Below the pieces are notes generated by a model. That model worked only from the letters and a program-made list of their open reading frames with translations, did no database searches and was not told the origin of the DNA. Both the position numbers and the translations under genes were made by a program. From Rhizobium sullae (GTDB lineage Bacteria > Pseudomonadota > Alphaproteobacteria > Rhizobiales > Rhizobiaceae), in the NCBI RefSeq assembly GCF_900169785.1, contig NZ_FWER01000009.1, forward strand, positions 1 to 64,000: a DNA stretch of 64,000 nt. Direction: 5' to 3'. Of this stretch, positions 36,303 to 43,739 are shown one piece after another. Position 1 is the stretch's first letter. Every line of letters starts with the position of its first letter.

Positions 36303-36921
36303 GTGAATATTCGGCGAGCCGACGTGCCTTATTTCAGCCAATGGGAAACGCCGGAGATGACGCTGCCGGTCGTGGCGGAGGGTTCTGCTGCGCTCATGCG
36401 CGATCCGCTGTGGCGGCATTCTGGCGCGGAGACGATCGAGGAATATGCCCGCTGGGCCATCAATGTCTGCGGCATGGCCTGCCTGAAGATGATCCTTGCC
36501 GCGCGCGGCGAAATCCATCCGACACTCGAGCTTGCCCGCGGCTGCACGGCCTATGGCGGCTATGTCGTCAACGAAGCCGATGCCTCGATCAAGGGACTGA
36601 TCTATGCGCCTTTCGTCAAGTTCGTCACCGAACGTTTCGGGTTGGGTGCGGAGACAAAGACGAATGTCGATACGGCCTCCATTCCCGAGCTCCTTTCGAA
36701 GGGGCAGTTCTTCATCGCCTCCGTGCATCATGCAATCCGCTGGCCGGAGCGCGCGCCGCCGTCCAAAGGTGGCCACCTCGTTCTGGTAACAGCCGCCTCG
36801 CCAGAGACCATCCGCTCACAATCCGTCAGGACACAATCCGGAAAGCCAGGCGCATGTAACGCTGCCGCTTGCCGTCTTCGACCGCTTCTTCGCCAACCGC
36901 GGCATCGCCGTCGGCTTCTAA
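36303..36921 (+). pseudogene. C39/papain-like peptidase gene with a frameshift
   Basis: The first 170 codons from the GTG at 36303 (GGGGG upstream) encode a thiol-peptidase-like protein with YFSQWETPEMT, catalytic-type Cys in NVCGMACLKMILA and His in KGGHLVLVTAASPETI. The family normally continues with HNPSGH, and this appears in another frame from about 36815: HNPSGHNPESQAHVTLPLAV, ending FANRGIAVGF and TAA at 36919-36921. So two bases are missing, or one is extra, at about 36808-36815. All expected active-site regions remain otherwise. It could be a recent disabling mutation or a sequencing error. Confidence 0.8.
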
Positions 36922-36957
36922 GTCTTTTCAACGACAAGTCATCCCGGAGACACTTAC

Positions 36958-38028
36958 ATGATCGATGCATCGAACCGACTGCGGATTGCGGTGCTATTCG
37001 GCGGGCGCTCGACCGAGCACGATGTCTCTGTGCTTTCGGCGACGAACGTGATGCGTGTGCTGGGACCTCAAAAATACGATGCCATTCCAGTGTTCGTTAC
37101 CCGCGAAGGACAATGGCTGTTGAGCAGCTTCGAGGATGGAACGCTTGCGAAACCCGAAAAAGGGACCGAGGTCTGCCTCGTACCGGGCGGACGCGGGCGT
37201 GTGTTCGCAATTCCTGCTGGCGGACCGGCTTACGAACTGCCCACGATCGACATCCTCTTTCCGGTCCTTCACGGCCTGCATGGTGAGGACGGCTCGGTGC
37301 AGGGCCTTGCGGAGGTTGCCCGCGTGCCGCTCGCCGGCTGCGGCATTCTCGGATCGGCGACTGCGCTGGACAAAGACATCGCCAAACAACTGCTAAAGGC
37401 GGCCGGGGTGCCGGTCGCGCGCTCGATGACGATCCATCAGGGTACAGAACCTTCACTCGCCGCACTGGAAAGCGAACTCGGCCTCCCGCTTTTCATCAAG
37501 CCGGCGCGGCAGGGCTCGTCGGTCGGCGTCAGGAAGATCCATGCCAGCCAGGAATTCGAGGGGGCACTAACCGAAGGCTTCAAGCACGATCGCAAGCTGC
37601 TGGCCGAGGAATTCGTTCGCGGGCGCGAGATCGAATTCAGCGTGCTGGAGGATACGGCGAGCAACCTCTTCGTCTCGCGGCCGGGCGAGATCGTGCCGGC
37701 GGAAAGTCATGGCTTCTATAGCTACGATGCGAAATATATCGACGAGGACGGCGCTGCGCTGAAAGTGCCGGCCGAGCTGCCGCCGGAGGTCGAGGTCGGC
37801 ATGCGGGATATGGCCGCAAGGGCTTTCAGGGCCGTCGGCTGCGACAGCATGGCGCGCATCGACTTTTTCCTGACGCCAGACGTGCAATTCCTGGTCAACG
37901 AGATCAACACCATCCCCGGCTTCACCGATATCAGCATGTATTCCAAGGCAATGGCGGCAAGTGGCGTCAGCTACGCCGAGATCATAGACCGGCTCGTGGC
38001 GCATGGGCTGGCACGCGCCGGTCGATGA
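36958..38028 (+). CDS. ddl: D-alanine-D-alanine ligase family enzyme
   Basis: 356 residues, ATP-grasp. Motifs: VLFGGRSTEHDVSVLSA, PVLHGLHGEDGSVQG, KPARQGSSVGVRK (ATP-binding), EEFVRGREIEFSV, the SYDAKYID omega-loop and MARIDFFLTPD followed by FLVNEINTIPGFT (metal-binding Glu/Asn). It joins two D-alanines for peptidoglycan synthesis. The housekeeping ddl of rhizobia normally lies in the mur/fts cluster, so this is likely a second copy. It follows the broken peptidase gene by 36 bases. Its last codons touch the remnant of an insertion sequence. Confidence 0.9.
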   Translation: MIDASNRLRIAVLFGGRSTEHDVSVLSATNVMRVLGPQKYDAIPVFVTREGQWLLSSFEDGTLAKPEKGTEVCLVPGGRGRVFAIPAGGPAYELPTIDILFPVLHGLHGEDGSVQGLAEVARVPLAGCGILGSATALDKDIAKQLLKAAGVPVARSMTIHQGTEPSLAALESELGLPLFIKPARQGSSVGVRKIHASQEFEGALTEGFKHDRKLLAEEFVRGREIEFSVLEDTASNLFVSRPGEIVPAESHGFYSYDAKYIDEDGAALKVPAELPPEVEVGMRDMAARAFRAVGCDSMARIDFFLTPDVQFLVNEINTIPGFTDISMYSKAMAASGVSYAEIIDRLVAHGLARAGR

Positions 38029-38297
38029 CGATGACGTCCATCTGCTGGTGAACTATCCTCCGACCGTCCAGCTGTCGAAGCTCGTCAACAGTCTCAAGGG
38101 CGTGTCGAGCCGACTGCTACGCGAAGCCAGGCCGGAAGTGGCGGGGCGCACTTCAAGGGCGTGTTGTGGTCGCCGTCATATTTCGCCGCGTCATGCGGCG
38201 GCGCGCCTTTGGACATTGTCCGGCAGTATGTCGAGACCCAAAGGTCGCGCGCTTTCCTCCCCGCCTGAAGGACGGGGTTTCCGCGCGTGGTTCCGAC
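38029..38297 (+). mobile_element. Truncated, frameshifted IS200/IS605-type tnpA with right end
   Basis: In one frame the sequence reads DDVHLLVNYPP, LSKLVNSLKGVSSRLLR, the HUH/Y1 transposase signature of IS200/IS605. After a one-base deletion near 38145 it continues in another frame as HFKGVLWSPSYFAASCGG and IVRQYVETQ, ending at a TGA near 38270. The CCCCGCCTGAAGGACGGGG hairpin followed by TTTCCGCGC is typical of the right end of such elements. The N-terminal third with the left end is missing. It is a dead copy that inserted at or near the ddl stop and into the ArsR gene. Confidence 0.8.
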
Positions 38298-38441
38298 GAA
38301 GGACGAGAGCGCCATGCCGAACAGCTCCGCGAGGTCGCTGATGCTAGCCAGGCCCTCGCCCAAGCGGCCAAGCACGGCACGACGCGTCGGGTCCGCGAGC
38401 GCCAGAAAGATACCGCTTAGCTGTTCTGAATACTGATCCAT
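38294..38441 (-). pseudogene. ArsR family regulator truncated by the IS remnant
   Basis: From the ATG at 38441 the sequence begins like a classic ArsR/SdpR regulator: MDQYSEQLSGIFLALADPTRRAVLGRLGEG, then ISDLAELFGMALSSFV, that is the first helices and part of the recognition helix. There the homology stops and the frame runs into the right end of the IS200/IS605 remnant. The wing, dimerisation helix and ligand site are gone, so it cannot be a functional regulator. Any gene it once controlled, probably divergent, is not seen. Confidence 0.8.
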
Positions 38442-38458
38442 AAGGCTAAGTATCATGG

Positions 38459-38492
38459 GGGAAACACGTAGCGCAGGAGCTAAGTGTTTCCC
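38459..38492. repeat. Inverted repeat upstream of the broken ArsR gene
   Basis: GGGAAACAC (38459-38467) and GTGTTTCCC (38484-38492) are perfect nine-base arms with a 16-base spacer, just 18 bases upstream of the truncated ArsR start. It may be the old operator. The stretch 38493-38686 has no gene that I can support. Confidence 0.4.
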
Positions 38493-38686
38493 GGCGAAGA
38501 AACTCCTCGCGCCGTCGTCACAAAATCTGAAAAAAGCCAAATTAATCGGAACTTATCGCTCGCGTCATACGCGGATCGCGTGTCGTTTATCGAAAGCCTC
38601 TGGCAACGATTTCACCGTATGATACGCCATTCGAACGGTACGCAAGACGCCTGCCCGGCGGGGCAGTTCATAATTCGGGGTCGGCT

Positions 38687-39607
38687 GTGACAATCTATCT
38701 GCCCATAGCAGAATTGTCGGTGAACATCTTCATCATCCTCGGCATGGGCGCGGCCGTCGGCTTCCTGTCCGGCATGTTCGGCGTCGGCGGCGGGTTTCTG
38801 ATCACGCCACTGCTCATCTTCTACAACATCCCGCCCGTGGTCGCCGTCGCGACCGGCGCGAACCAGGTGGTCGCCTCCTCGATCTCCGGTGCGATTACGC
38901 ATTTCAGGCGCGGGACGCTGGACGTGAAGCTTGGAACCGTACTGCTTGTCGGCGGTCTTACAGGCGCGACGATCGGCATCTGGATCTTTTCGCTGTTGCG
39001 GCGGGTCGGCCAGCTCGATCTCATCATCTCGCTGATGTACGTTATCTTCCTCGGCACGGTGGGCGGGCTGATGCTGCTTGAAAGCATCAACGCCATGCGG
39101 CGCGCCGCCAAGAACGTGCCGCCGACACGGCGCCGGCCCGGGCATCATCACTGGGTCCACCGCCTGCCGCTCAAGGTGCGCTTCAAGAAATCGAAGATTT
39201 TCCTCAGCGTCATCCCGATCGTTGCGCTCGGCTTCGGGATCGGAATCCTGACTTCCATCATGGGCGTCGGCGGCGGCTTCATCATGGTGCCGGCGATGAT
39301 TTACCTGCTGCGTATCCCGACCAATGTCGTGGTCGGTACATCGCTGTTCCAGATCATATTCGTGACCGCCTACACCACCGTGGTGCAGGCCGCGACGAAC
39401 TTCTCCGTCGACATCGTGTTAGCCTTCATCTTGATGGTGGCCGGCGTCGTCGGTGCGCAATACGGCGTGCGCGTCGGCCAGAAACTGCGCGGCGAGCAAT
39501 TGCGGGCGCTGCTGGGGCTGCTCGTTCTCGCTGTCGGCATCCGCCTTGCGGTCGCGCTGGTTGTGACGCCCGCCGACGTCTATTCCGTCGTGATGGGGGC
39601 GTATTGA
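38687..39607 (+). CDS. TauE/SafE family sulfite/sulfonate exporter
   Basis: 306 residues with about eight membrane spans. The family repeat GMGAAVGFLSGMFGVGGGFLITPLLIF in the first half is mirrored by IGILTSIMGVGGGFIMVPAMIY in the second, and NQVVASSISGAITHFRRG follows. TauE/SafE proteins carry sulfite, sulfonates or related anions across the inner membrane. A GTG at 38687 is the start. The stop overlaps the ATG of the next gene (TGATGA), so the two are translationally coupled. Confidence 0.87.
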   Translation: MTIYLPIAELSVNIFIILGMGAAVGFLSGMFGVGGGFLITPLLIFYNIPPVVAVATGANQVVASSISGAITHFRRGTLDVKLGTVLLVGGLTGATIGIWIFSLLRRVGQLDLIISLMYVIFLGTVGGLMLLESINAMRRAAKNVPPTRRRPGHHHWVHRLPLKVRFKKSKIFLSVIPIVALGFGIGILTSIMGVGGGFIMVPAMIYLLRIPTNVVVGTSLFQIIFVTAYTTVVQAATNFSVDIVLAFILMVAGVVGAQYGVRVGQKLRGEQLRALLGLLVLAVGIRLAVALVVTPADVYSVVMGAY

Positions 39608-40413
39608 TGAGACGGTTGCGCCTTTGCCTTTTCGGTCTCTTCTGCCTCTTGCCGGGGCTTGCCGCCGCGCAGATGCTGCTGCCGGGGCAGAACTCCGAAG
39701 AAGGGCGCGAGGGGCTGGAGATCGGTACCTCCAGCAGCGAAATCGCCATCACCTCCGATTTCCGCGGCGCGGATCTGACGATCTTCGGGGCGCTGACCAA
39801 TACCGACAACCTGCTGCTTGCCGTCGGCCAGTACGACGTCGTCGTCGTCCTGGAAGGGCCGCGCGAGGATGCGACAGTGCGCAAAAAGCAACGCGTCTTC
39901 GGCATCTGGATCAATACCGATTCGATGACCTTCGAGGGCGTACCGCATTCCTATTCGATGTCGAGCTCGCGCTCGATCGACGATGTCGTGACGCCGCTCG
40001 ACGTCGCCGACCAGGGGATCGGCATCGACCATATCCCGCTGACGCCCGTCGGCTTCGTTGGAGACGGCAGCAGCCTCGGCGAGTTCCGCACTGCTTTCCG
40101 TCGGCTGCAGCAGACCGGCGGGCTCTACGAACGCGACCCGACCGGTGTGCGCTTCGTCAGTTCCAATCTTTTCAAAGCAAGCCTCCGCCTGCCGGCCAAC
40201 ATCCCGAACGGCGTGCACACGGTGCGCGCGTATCTCTTCAAGAGCGGCATGTTCATAACGCAGAAATCGGTGCCGCTACGCGTCATCAAGACTGGCATCG
40301 AACAAATGATCACCGACGCAGCCCATGAGCAGCCGATCCCATACGGCATGTTCGCCGTGTTCCTGGCGATCGTGACCGGCTGGAGCGCCAGCATCGTCTT
40401 CCGTAAGGATTGA
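39607..40413 (+). CDS. Alph_Pro_TM (TIGR02186) family periplasmic membrane protein
   Basis: 268 residues from the ATG at 39607. An N-terminal signal peptide (LCLFGLFCLLPGLAAAQ) is followed by a beta-rich domain (ISSSEIAITSDFRGADLTIFG, VVVVLEGPREDATVRKK, GIWINTDS) and a C-terminal membrane helix MFAVFLAIVTGWSASIVF, leaving a short cytosolic tail RKD. This is the alphaproteobacterial family that is nearly always found next to a TauE/SafE transporter, as here. Its role is not known; it is probably a partner of the transporter. Confidence 0.88.
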   Translation: MRRLRLCLFGLFCLLPGLAAAQMLLPGQNSEEGREGLEIGTSSSEIAITSDFRGADLTIFGALTNTDNLLLAVGQYDVVVVLEGPREDATVRKKQRVFGIWINTDSMTFEGVPHSYSMSSSRSIDDVVTPLDVADQGIGIDHIPLTPVGFVGDGSSLGEFRTAFRRLQQTGGLYERDPTGVRFVSSNLFKASLRLPANIPNGVHTVRAYLFKSGMFITQKSVPLRVIKTGIEQMITDAAHEQPIPYGMFAVFLAIVTGWSASIVFRKD

Positions 40414-40920
40414 TCAGGCGGACTTCTTCTTTTTCGCAACGACATCGAGATAGGCCTCGGTCAGGCGGCCGAGCACCGAGAGCGTTCCGGGCGGCAACTC
40501 TTTGCCGAGGTGCTTTGCCCGCAATTCGTTCATGAAATCTTCCCAAAGCTGCGGGCCGCCATTTTCCAGTAGTTCGGCACGAATGGAAAGCTCTTCCGAC
40601 ACCGGCAGATGCTTGCGGCCCCAGGCGCCCATATGGGCGAAGAGCGGAACGAGATCGATCGCCATTTCGGTAAGGCTATAGATTGCCTTCTGCTTGTGCG
40701 TGGGGTCGTCTTCCCTGGTCAGCAAGCCCTTGTCCATGAGGCGGCGCAGCCGGTCGGCAAGGATGTTCGATGCTATGCCCTCCTCCGAATTCTGCAACAG
40801 CTCGCGGAAATGACGGCGGTTGCCGAACATGATGTCGCGGATAACGATCAGACTCCAACGGTCGCCGAGGATTTCCAGCGTCAGATTGATCGGGCAGCCG
40901 GAGCGGTGAAGGTCGTTCAT
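40414..40920 (-). CDS. HxlR family transcriptional regulator
   Basis: 168 residues from the ATG at 40920, which has GGAG seven bases upstream. The winged helix is unmistakable: CPINLTLEILGDRWSLIVIRDIMFG, then FRELLQNSEEGIASNILADRL and a YSLTEMAIDLVPLF wing. A C-terminal extension of about 60 residues is longer than in typical HxlR proteins (about 110-120) but common for rhizobial members. The regulator is divergent from a RibD/DHFR-like gene; the direct repeat CAACCG at 40970 and 40987 may be its binding site. The stop abuts the stop of the preceding gene. Confidence 0.88.
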   Translation of the reverse strand: MNDLHRSGCPINLTLEILGDRWSLIVIRDIMFGNRRHFRELLQNSEEGIASNILADRLRRLMDKGLLTREDDPTHKQKAIYSLTEMAIDLVPLFAHMGAWGRKHLPVSEELSIRAELLENGGPQLWEDFMNELRAKHLGKELPPGTLSVLGRLTEAYLDVVAKKKKSA

Positions 40921-40969
40921 TTTCATCTCCAAAAACCACTTGCATTTTGCCATCAGTTTATCTAGCTTT

Positions 40970-40994
40970 CAACCGATTGCTATTTGCAACCGGT
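40970..40994. promoter_or_regulatory. Direct repeat in the HxlR / reductase intergenic region
   Basis: CAACCG occurs at 40970 and 40987, 17 bases apart, the second within AACCGGTT. It sits between two divergent genes. Possible HxlR operator; evidence is position only. Confidence 0.3.
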
Positions 40995-41037
40995 TTTGAT
41001 TGTGATATGCCTAAACAAGCGGATGGAGGAAATGGAC

Positions 41038-41598
41038 ATGAGAAAGCTTGTGATCTGGAATCTGATGACGCTCGACGGCTACTTCGAAGGCACGAAGCCG
41101 TGGGATATCGACTTCCACAATCTGGCCTGGGGACCAGAACTGCAGAAATATTCCGAACAATTGGGTGAGGAAGGCGACCTGCTCGTCTTCGGCCGGAAGA
41201 CCTACGAGGGCATGGCGGCCTACTGGCAGACGGCGGAAGAGGACGGCAGGATCAAGGACTACATGAACAGCATCCCGAAGATGGCGGTGTCGCGGACGAT
41301 GACGGAGCCGGGCTGGAACAATGCCCGCGTTGTCAGCGATCCGGTTTCCGAGCTTCAAAAACTCAAGAAGGAGGACGGCAAGACGATCTTCATCTTCGGT
41401 AGCGCCGAACTCTGCGACTCGATGCTGAAGGTCGGTCTCGTCGACGAGATCCGCATCTGCCTGGTGCCGGTGATCCTCGGCGCCGGCAATCCGCATTTCA
41501 AGGCGACGAAAGAACAACTGCCGCTGAAGCTGCTGGAGGCAACGCCGTTGAAGACTGGCGGAGTGATCCTGCGTTACGAGCCGGTCAAGGCGGCGTGA
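41038..41598 (+). CDS. RibD C-terminal/dihydrofolate-reductase-fold protein
   Basis: 186 residues from the ATG at 41038, preceded by GGAGG. Motifs: LVIWNLMTLDGYFEG at the start, VFGRKTYEGMAAYW, MAVSRTM..W.NARVV and IFIFGSAELCDSMLKVGLVDEI with VPVILGAGNPHF. This is the stand-alone RibD C-terminal-like reductase family (NADPH-binding, DHFR fold), of unknown substrate. Such genes are frequently paired with an HxlR or TetR regulator, as here. Confidence 0.88.
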   Translation: MRKLVIWNLMTLDGYFEGTKPWDIDFHNLAWGPELQKYSEQLGEEGDLLVFGRKTYEGMAAYWQTAEEDGRIKDYMNSIPKMAVSRTMTEPGWNNARVVSDPVSELQKLKKEDGKTIFIFGSAELCDSMLKVGLVDEIRICLVPVILGAGNPHFKATKEQLPLKLLEATPLKTGGVILRYEPVKAA

Positions 41599-41685
41599 CG
41601 CCGGCATTCGTGACAGTTTGATGCAGATCAAGGTGTTAGGCTGATTCCTCCGTCAACATGTGAGCGTTGAAGGAGGAACCAGTCT

Positions 41686-42123
41686 ATGCACAAACACATT
41701 CTCATCCCGACCGAGGGTTCGCAGCTTTCCACCGATGCGCTTGAAAAGGCTCTTGCCTTTGCGAAGGAGATCGGCGCCAAGGCAACGGTCCTGACCGTTG
41801 TCGAACCGTTCCATATCTTTTCCACGAATATCGATCAGCTCGAATCCACGCGCGAAAACTATGACCGTCACAGCAAGGAAGCGGCAGACCGGATCCTGGC
41901 GGATGCCGGCGCCCGGGCCAGGACGCATGGCGTCGATTGCGACACGACCCAGGTGACCAGCCACGAACCGGCGAAGGCGATCATCGATACGGCCGCGCAA
42001 CGCGGCTGCGACCTGATCGCCATGGCATCGCACGGACGCGAAGGCTTCACCGCATTCATGGTCGGCAGCGTGACGATGAAGGTGCTCGCCCATTCGAAGA
42101 CCCCGGTTCTGGTCTACCGGTGA
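41686..42123 (+). CDS. Universal stress protein (UspA family)
   Basis: 145 residues, single Usp domain. Start motif KHILIPTEGSQLSTDALEKAL and the C-terminal ATP-binding pattern ASHGREGFTAFMVGSVTMKVL (G-x2-G-x9-G-S) followed by SKTPVLVYR. Nucleotide-binding type, cytosolic homodimer. Produced under growth arrest or low oxygen in related bacteria; nothing about its regulation is visible here. AAGGAGGAA precedes the ATG. Confidence 0.93.
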   Translation: MHKHILIPTEGSQLSTDALEKALAFAKEIGAKATVLTVVEPFHIFSTNIDQLESTRENYDRHSKEAADRILADAGARARTHGVDCDTTQVTSHEPAKAIIDTAAQRGCDLIAMASHGREGFTAFMVGSVTMKVLAHSKTPVLVYR

Positions 42124-42244
42124 TCGGATCAAGCGCCTGCGGCAGCGGGGGCAAGCTTCGGCGCGATGTGCAAGTTCACCTTTGACTAAAAACCGAGTGT
42201 TAAGATTTACGAGTTAGTAATCTCTCGAAACGAGAGGTTCTGTT

Positions 42245-42826
42245 TTGCGTACCCGTAGTCTTCTCGCCCTGGTGCTTCTGGCGCTTGCAGCCGGCTGCGC
42301 TACGGCACCTAGCCAGACCAGAGACATCTGCGCCGTCTTCGACCAGCGGAACGGTTTCTTCAGCAATTGGCAGCGCGAGGCCGAGCGGGCCCAGAAGAAA
42401 TACGGCGTGCCGGTTCCGATCCTGATGGCGACGATGTATGTGGAATCCGGCTTCCAGCCGAATGCCCGTCCGCCGCGCACGAAACTTTTCGGCTTCATTC
42501 CCTGGACGCGCCCTTCGACTGCCTACGGTTATTCGCAGGCGCTCGACGGCACCTGGGACCACTATCAGTCGGCGACCGGCAATTGGGCTGCGCGGCGCAC
42601 CAACTTTGCCGACGCGATCGACTTCATCGGCTGGTACCATTACAGCAACAGCCAGGCGACGGGCATCCAGCTCAACGACGCCTACAGCCTTTATATCGCT
42701 TACTATTCGGGACCGGCAGGCTACAGACGCGGCGACTGGCGCTCGAATGCGCAGTTGCAGAAGACGGCGCGAAGATTTGCGAACATGGCGGCGACCTATC
42801 AGCAGCAGTTGCAGGGGTGTGATTAA
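42245..42826 (+). CDS. SLT-domain lipoprotein (lytic transglycosylase-like)
   Basis: 193 residues. TTG start with GAGAGG eight bases upstream. The N-terminus is a lipoprotein signal with LAAGCATAP; the acylated Cys is residue 18. The SLT fold appears as AQKKYGVPVPILMATMYVESGFQPNA, with the catalytic Glu in YVESGF, then GYSQALDGTWDHYQ and IAYYSGPAGY. It should cleave peptidoglycan from the periplasmic face of the outer membrane, in the family of EtgA/IalA-like small transglycosylases. Followed by a rhizobial hairpin repeat. Confidence 0.88.
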   Translation: MRTRSLLALVLLALAAGCATAPSQTRDICAVFDQRNGFFSNWQREAERAQKKYGVPVPILMATMYVESGFQPNARPPRTKLFGFIPWTRPSTAYGYSQALDGTWDHYQSATGNWAARRTNFADAIDFIGWYHYSNSQATGIQLNDAYSLYIAYYSGPAGYRRGDWRSNAQLQKTARRFANMAATYQQQLQGCD

Positions 42827-42834
42827 GGGTCTTC

Positions 42835-42979
42835 CTTCTTCCCAGCGGGGAGAAGGTGGCCTGAAGGGTCGGATGAGGGGGCGGCACGGCAAACTCGTCT
42901 TCGCTCTCCGCTCGGACGCTCGCTCCTTCCTCGCTCCTTCATCTGTCCTGACGGACATCTTCTCCCTGCTGGGGAGAAG
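42835..42979. repeat. Two-hairpin rhizobial intergenic repeat
   Basis: Between 42827 and 42991 two similar hairpins occur, CTTCTTCCC-AGC-GGGGAGAAG (42835-42855) and CTTCTCCC-TGCT-GGGGAGAAG (42959-42979), about 100 bases apart, with GGTGGCC and a GGATGAGGGGGCGGC tract next to the first. Pairs of this kind form a well-known intergenic repeat of Rhizobium. It can act as a transcription barrier between convergent genes. Confidence 0.7.
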
Positions 42980-42991
42980 AGAGAACCGGTG

Positions 42992-43720
42992 CTACCCCCG
43001 CAAATTCCCGTATCTTACCGAATAAATCCGATCCCGCCCCAGCAGATGAGCGACCAAGGACGGCCCATCGAACAGGCCCGTCATCGCCTTGTGGCCGAGG
43101 TCCAATCCGCCGGTCATGACGCCGAAGGCGGGCATGAGGAGGCGGGCGCCGTCGGTAGCGAAGCACGGGCGGCGAACGGCTTTCTCCCGGCGGCGGACGG
43201 TGGCGGCGGGGTGCAGGTGGCCGGCGATTTCGCCTTGCTGCAGGCCGCCCCTTGGCTCATGACGGAAGGTCAGGTTGCTGTAATGCATCTCATCGACGGA
43301 AGAGCCGGGCAGATCGACCGTGCCGTCAGGGTCGTGATTGCCGTTGATCCATATCCATTCGCGGCCGCGGGCCATGTCGACGATCAGGGTGCGGGAGTTT
43401 TCCGGCAGATGCGCCGAGCCGACGCGGTCGTGAAAATTATCGCCGAGCGAGACGACGAGCTTCGGATTGTAGCGGGCGATGACGGCGGAGAGGACGGTGA
43501 GCGTCGCCAGCGTGTCGTAGGGCGGCAGCAGCATGCCGCGGCGGGCGAAGGCCGCACCCTTTTCGAGATGCAGGTCGGAAACCACGAGGATGCGGGCATC
43601 CGGCAGATAGAGCGCGCCGAGTGGATCGCAGACGGCCGCGACGCCATGAACAGAGGTCTCGACGCCGGGCATCGGGACCAATCCGTTCAATTCACATGCA
43701 AGCGCCAGGCGGTTCATCAT
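42992..43720 (-). CDS. pdeM: Ligase-associated DNA damage response endonuclease PdeM
   Basis: 242 residues. Calcineurin-like metallophosphoesterase motifs are all present: VVSDLHLEKGAAFARRG, SLGDNFHD, WINGNHDP, and the two late His motifs FRHEP and GHLHPA, with a final CF..DGARLLMPAFG. PdeM is named for its association with an ATP-dependent DNA ligase and a DEXH helicase. Here the helicase gene is directly upstream (20 bases), same strand, so the two form an operon, while the ligase and exonuclease are not in this window. Start may be the first or second ATG. Confidence 0.9.
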   Translation of the reverse strand: MMNRLALACELNGLVPMPGVETSVHGVAAVCDPLGALYLPDARILVVSDLHLEKGAAFARRGMLLPPYDTLATLTVLSAVIARYNPKLVVSLGDNFHDRVGSAHLPENSRTLIVDMARGREWIWINGNHDPDGTVDLPGSSVDEMHYSNLTFRHEPRGGLQQGEIAGHLHPAATVRRREKAVRRPCFATDGARLLMPAFGVMTGGLDLGHKAMTGLFDGPSLVAHLLGRDRIYSVRYGNLRG

Positions 43721-43739
43721 TCTCGTCTATCCTGCGTTA

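Noticed and set aside
36231..37286. Single 351-codon protein spanning the peptidase and ddl
   Set aside because: After about codon 195 it is out-of-frame reading of the peptidase end and of ddl; the real arrangement is a frameshifted peptidase gene and a separate ddl.
42835..42979. Two similar hairpins considered as a CRISPR-like array
   Set aside because: Only two units, each a hairpin, with about 100 bases between; it matches the rhizobial intergenic repeat pattern and no cas genes are present.
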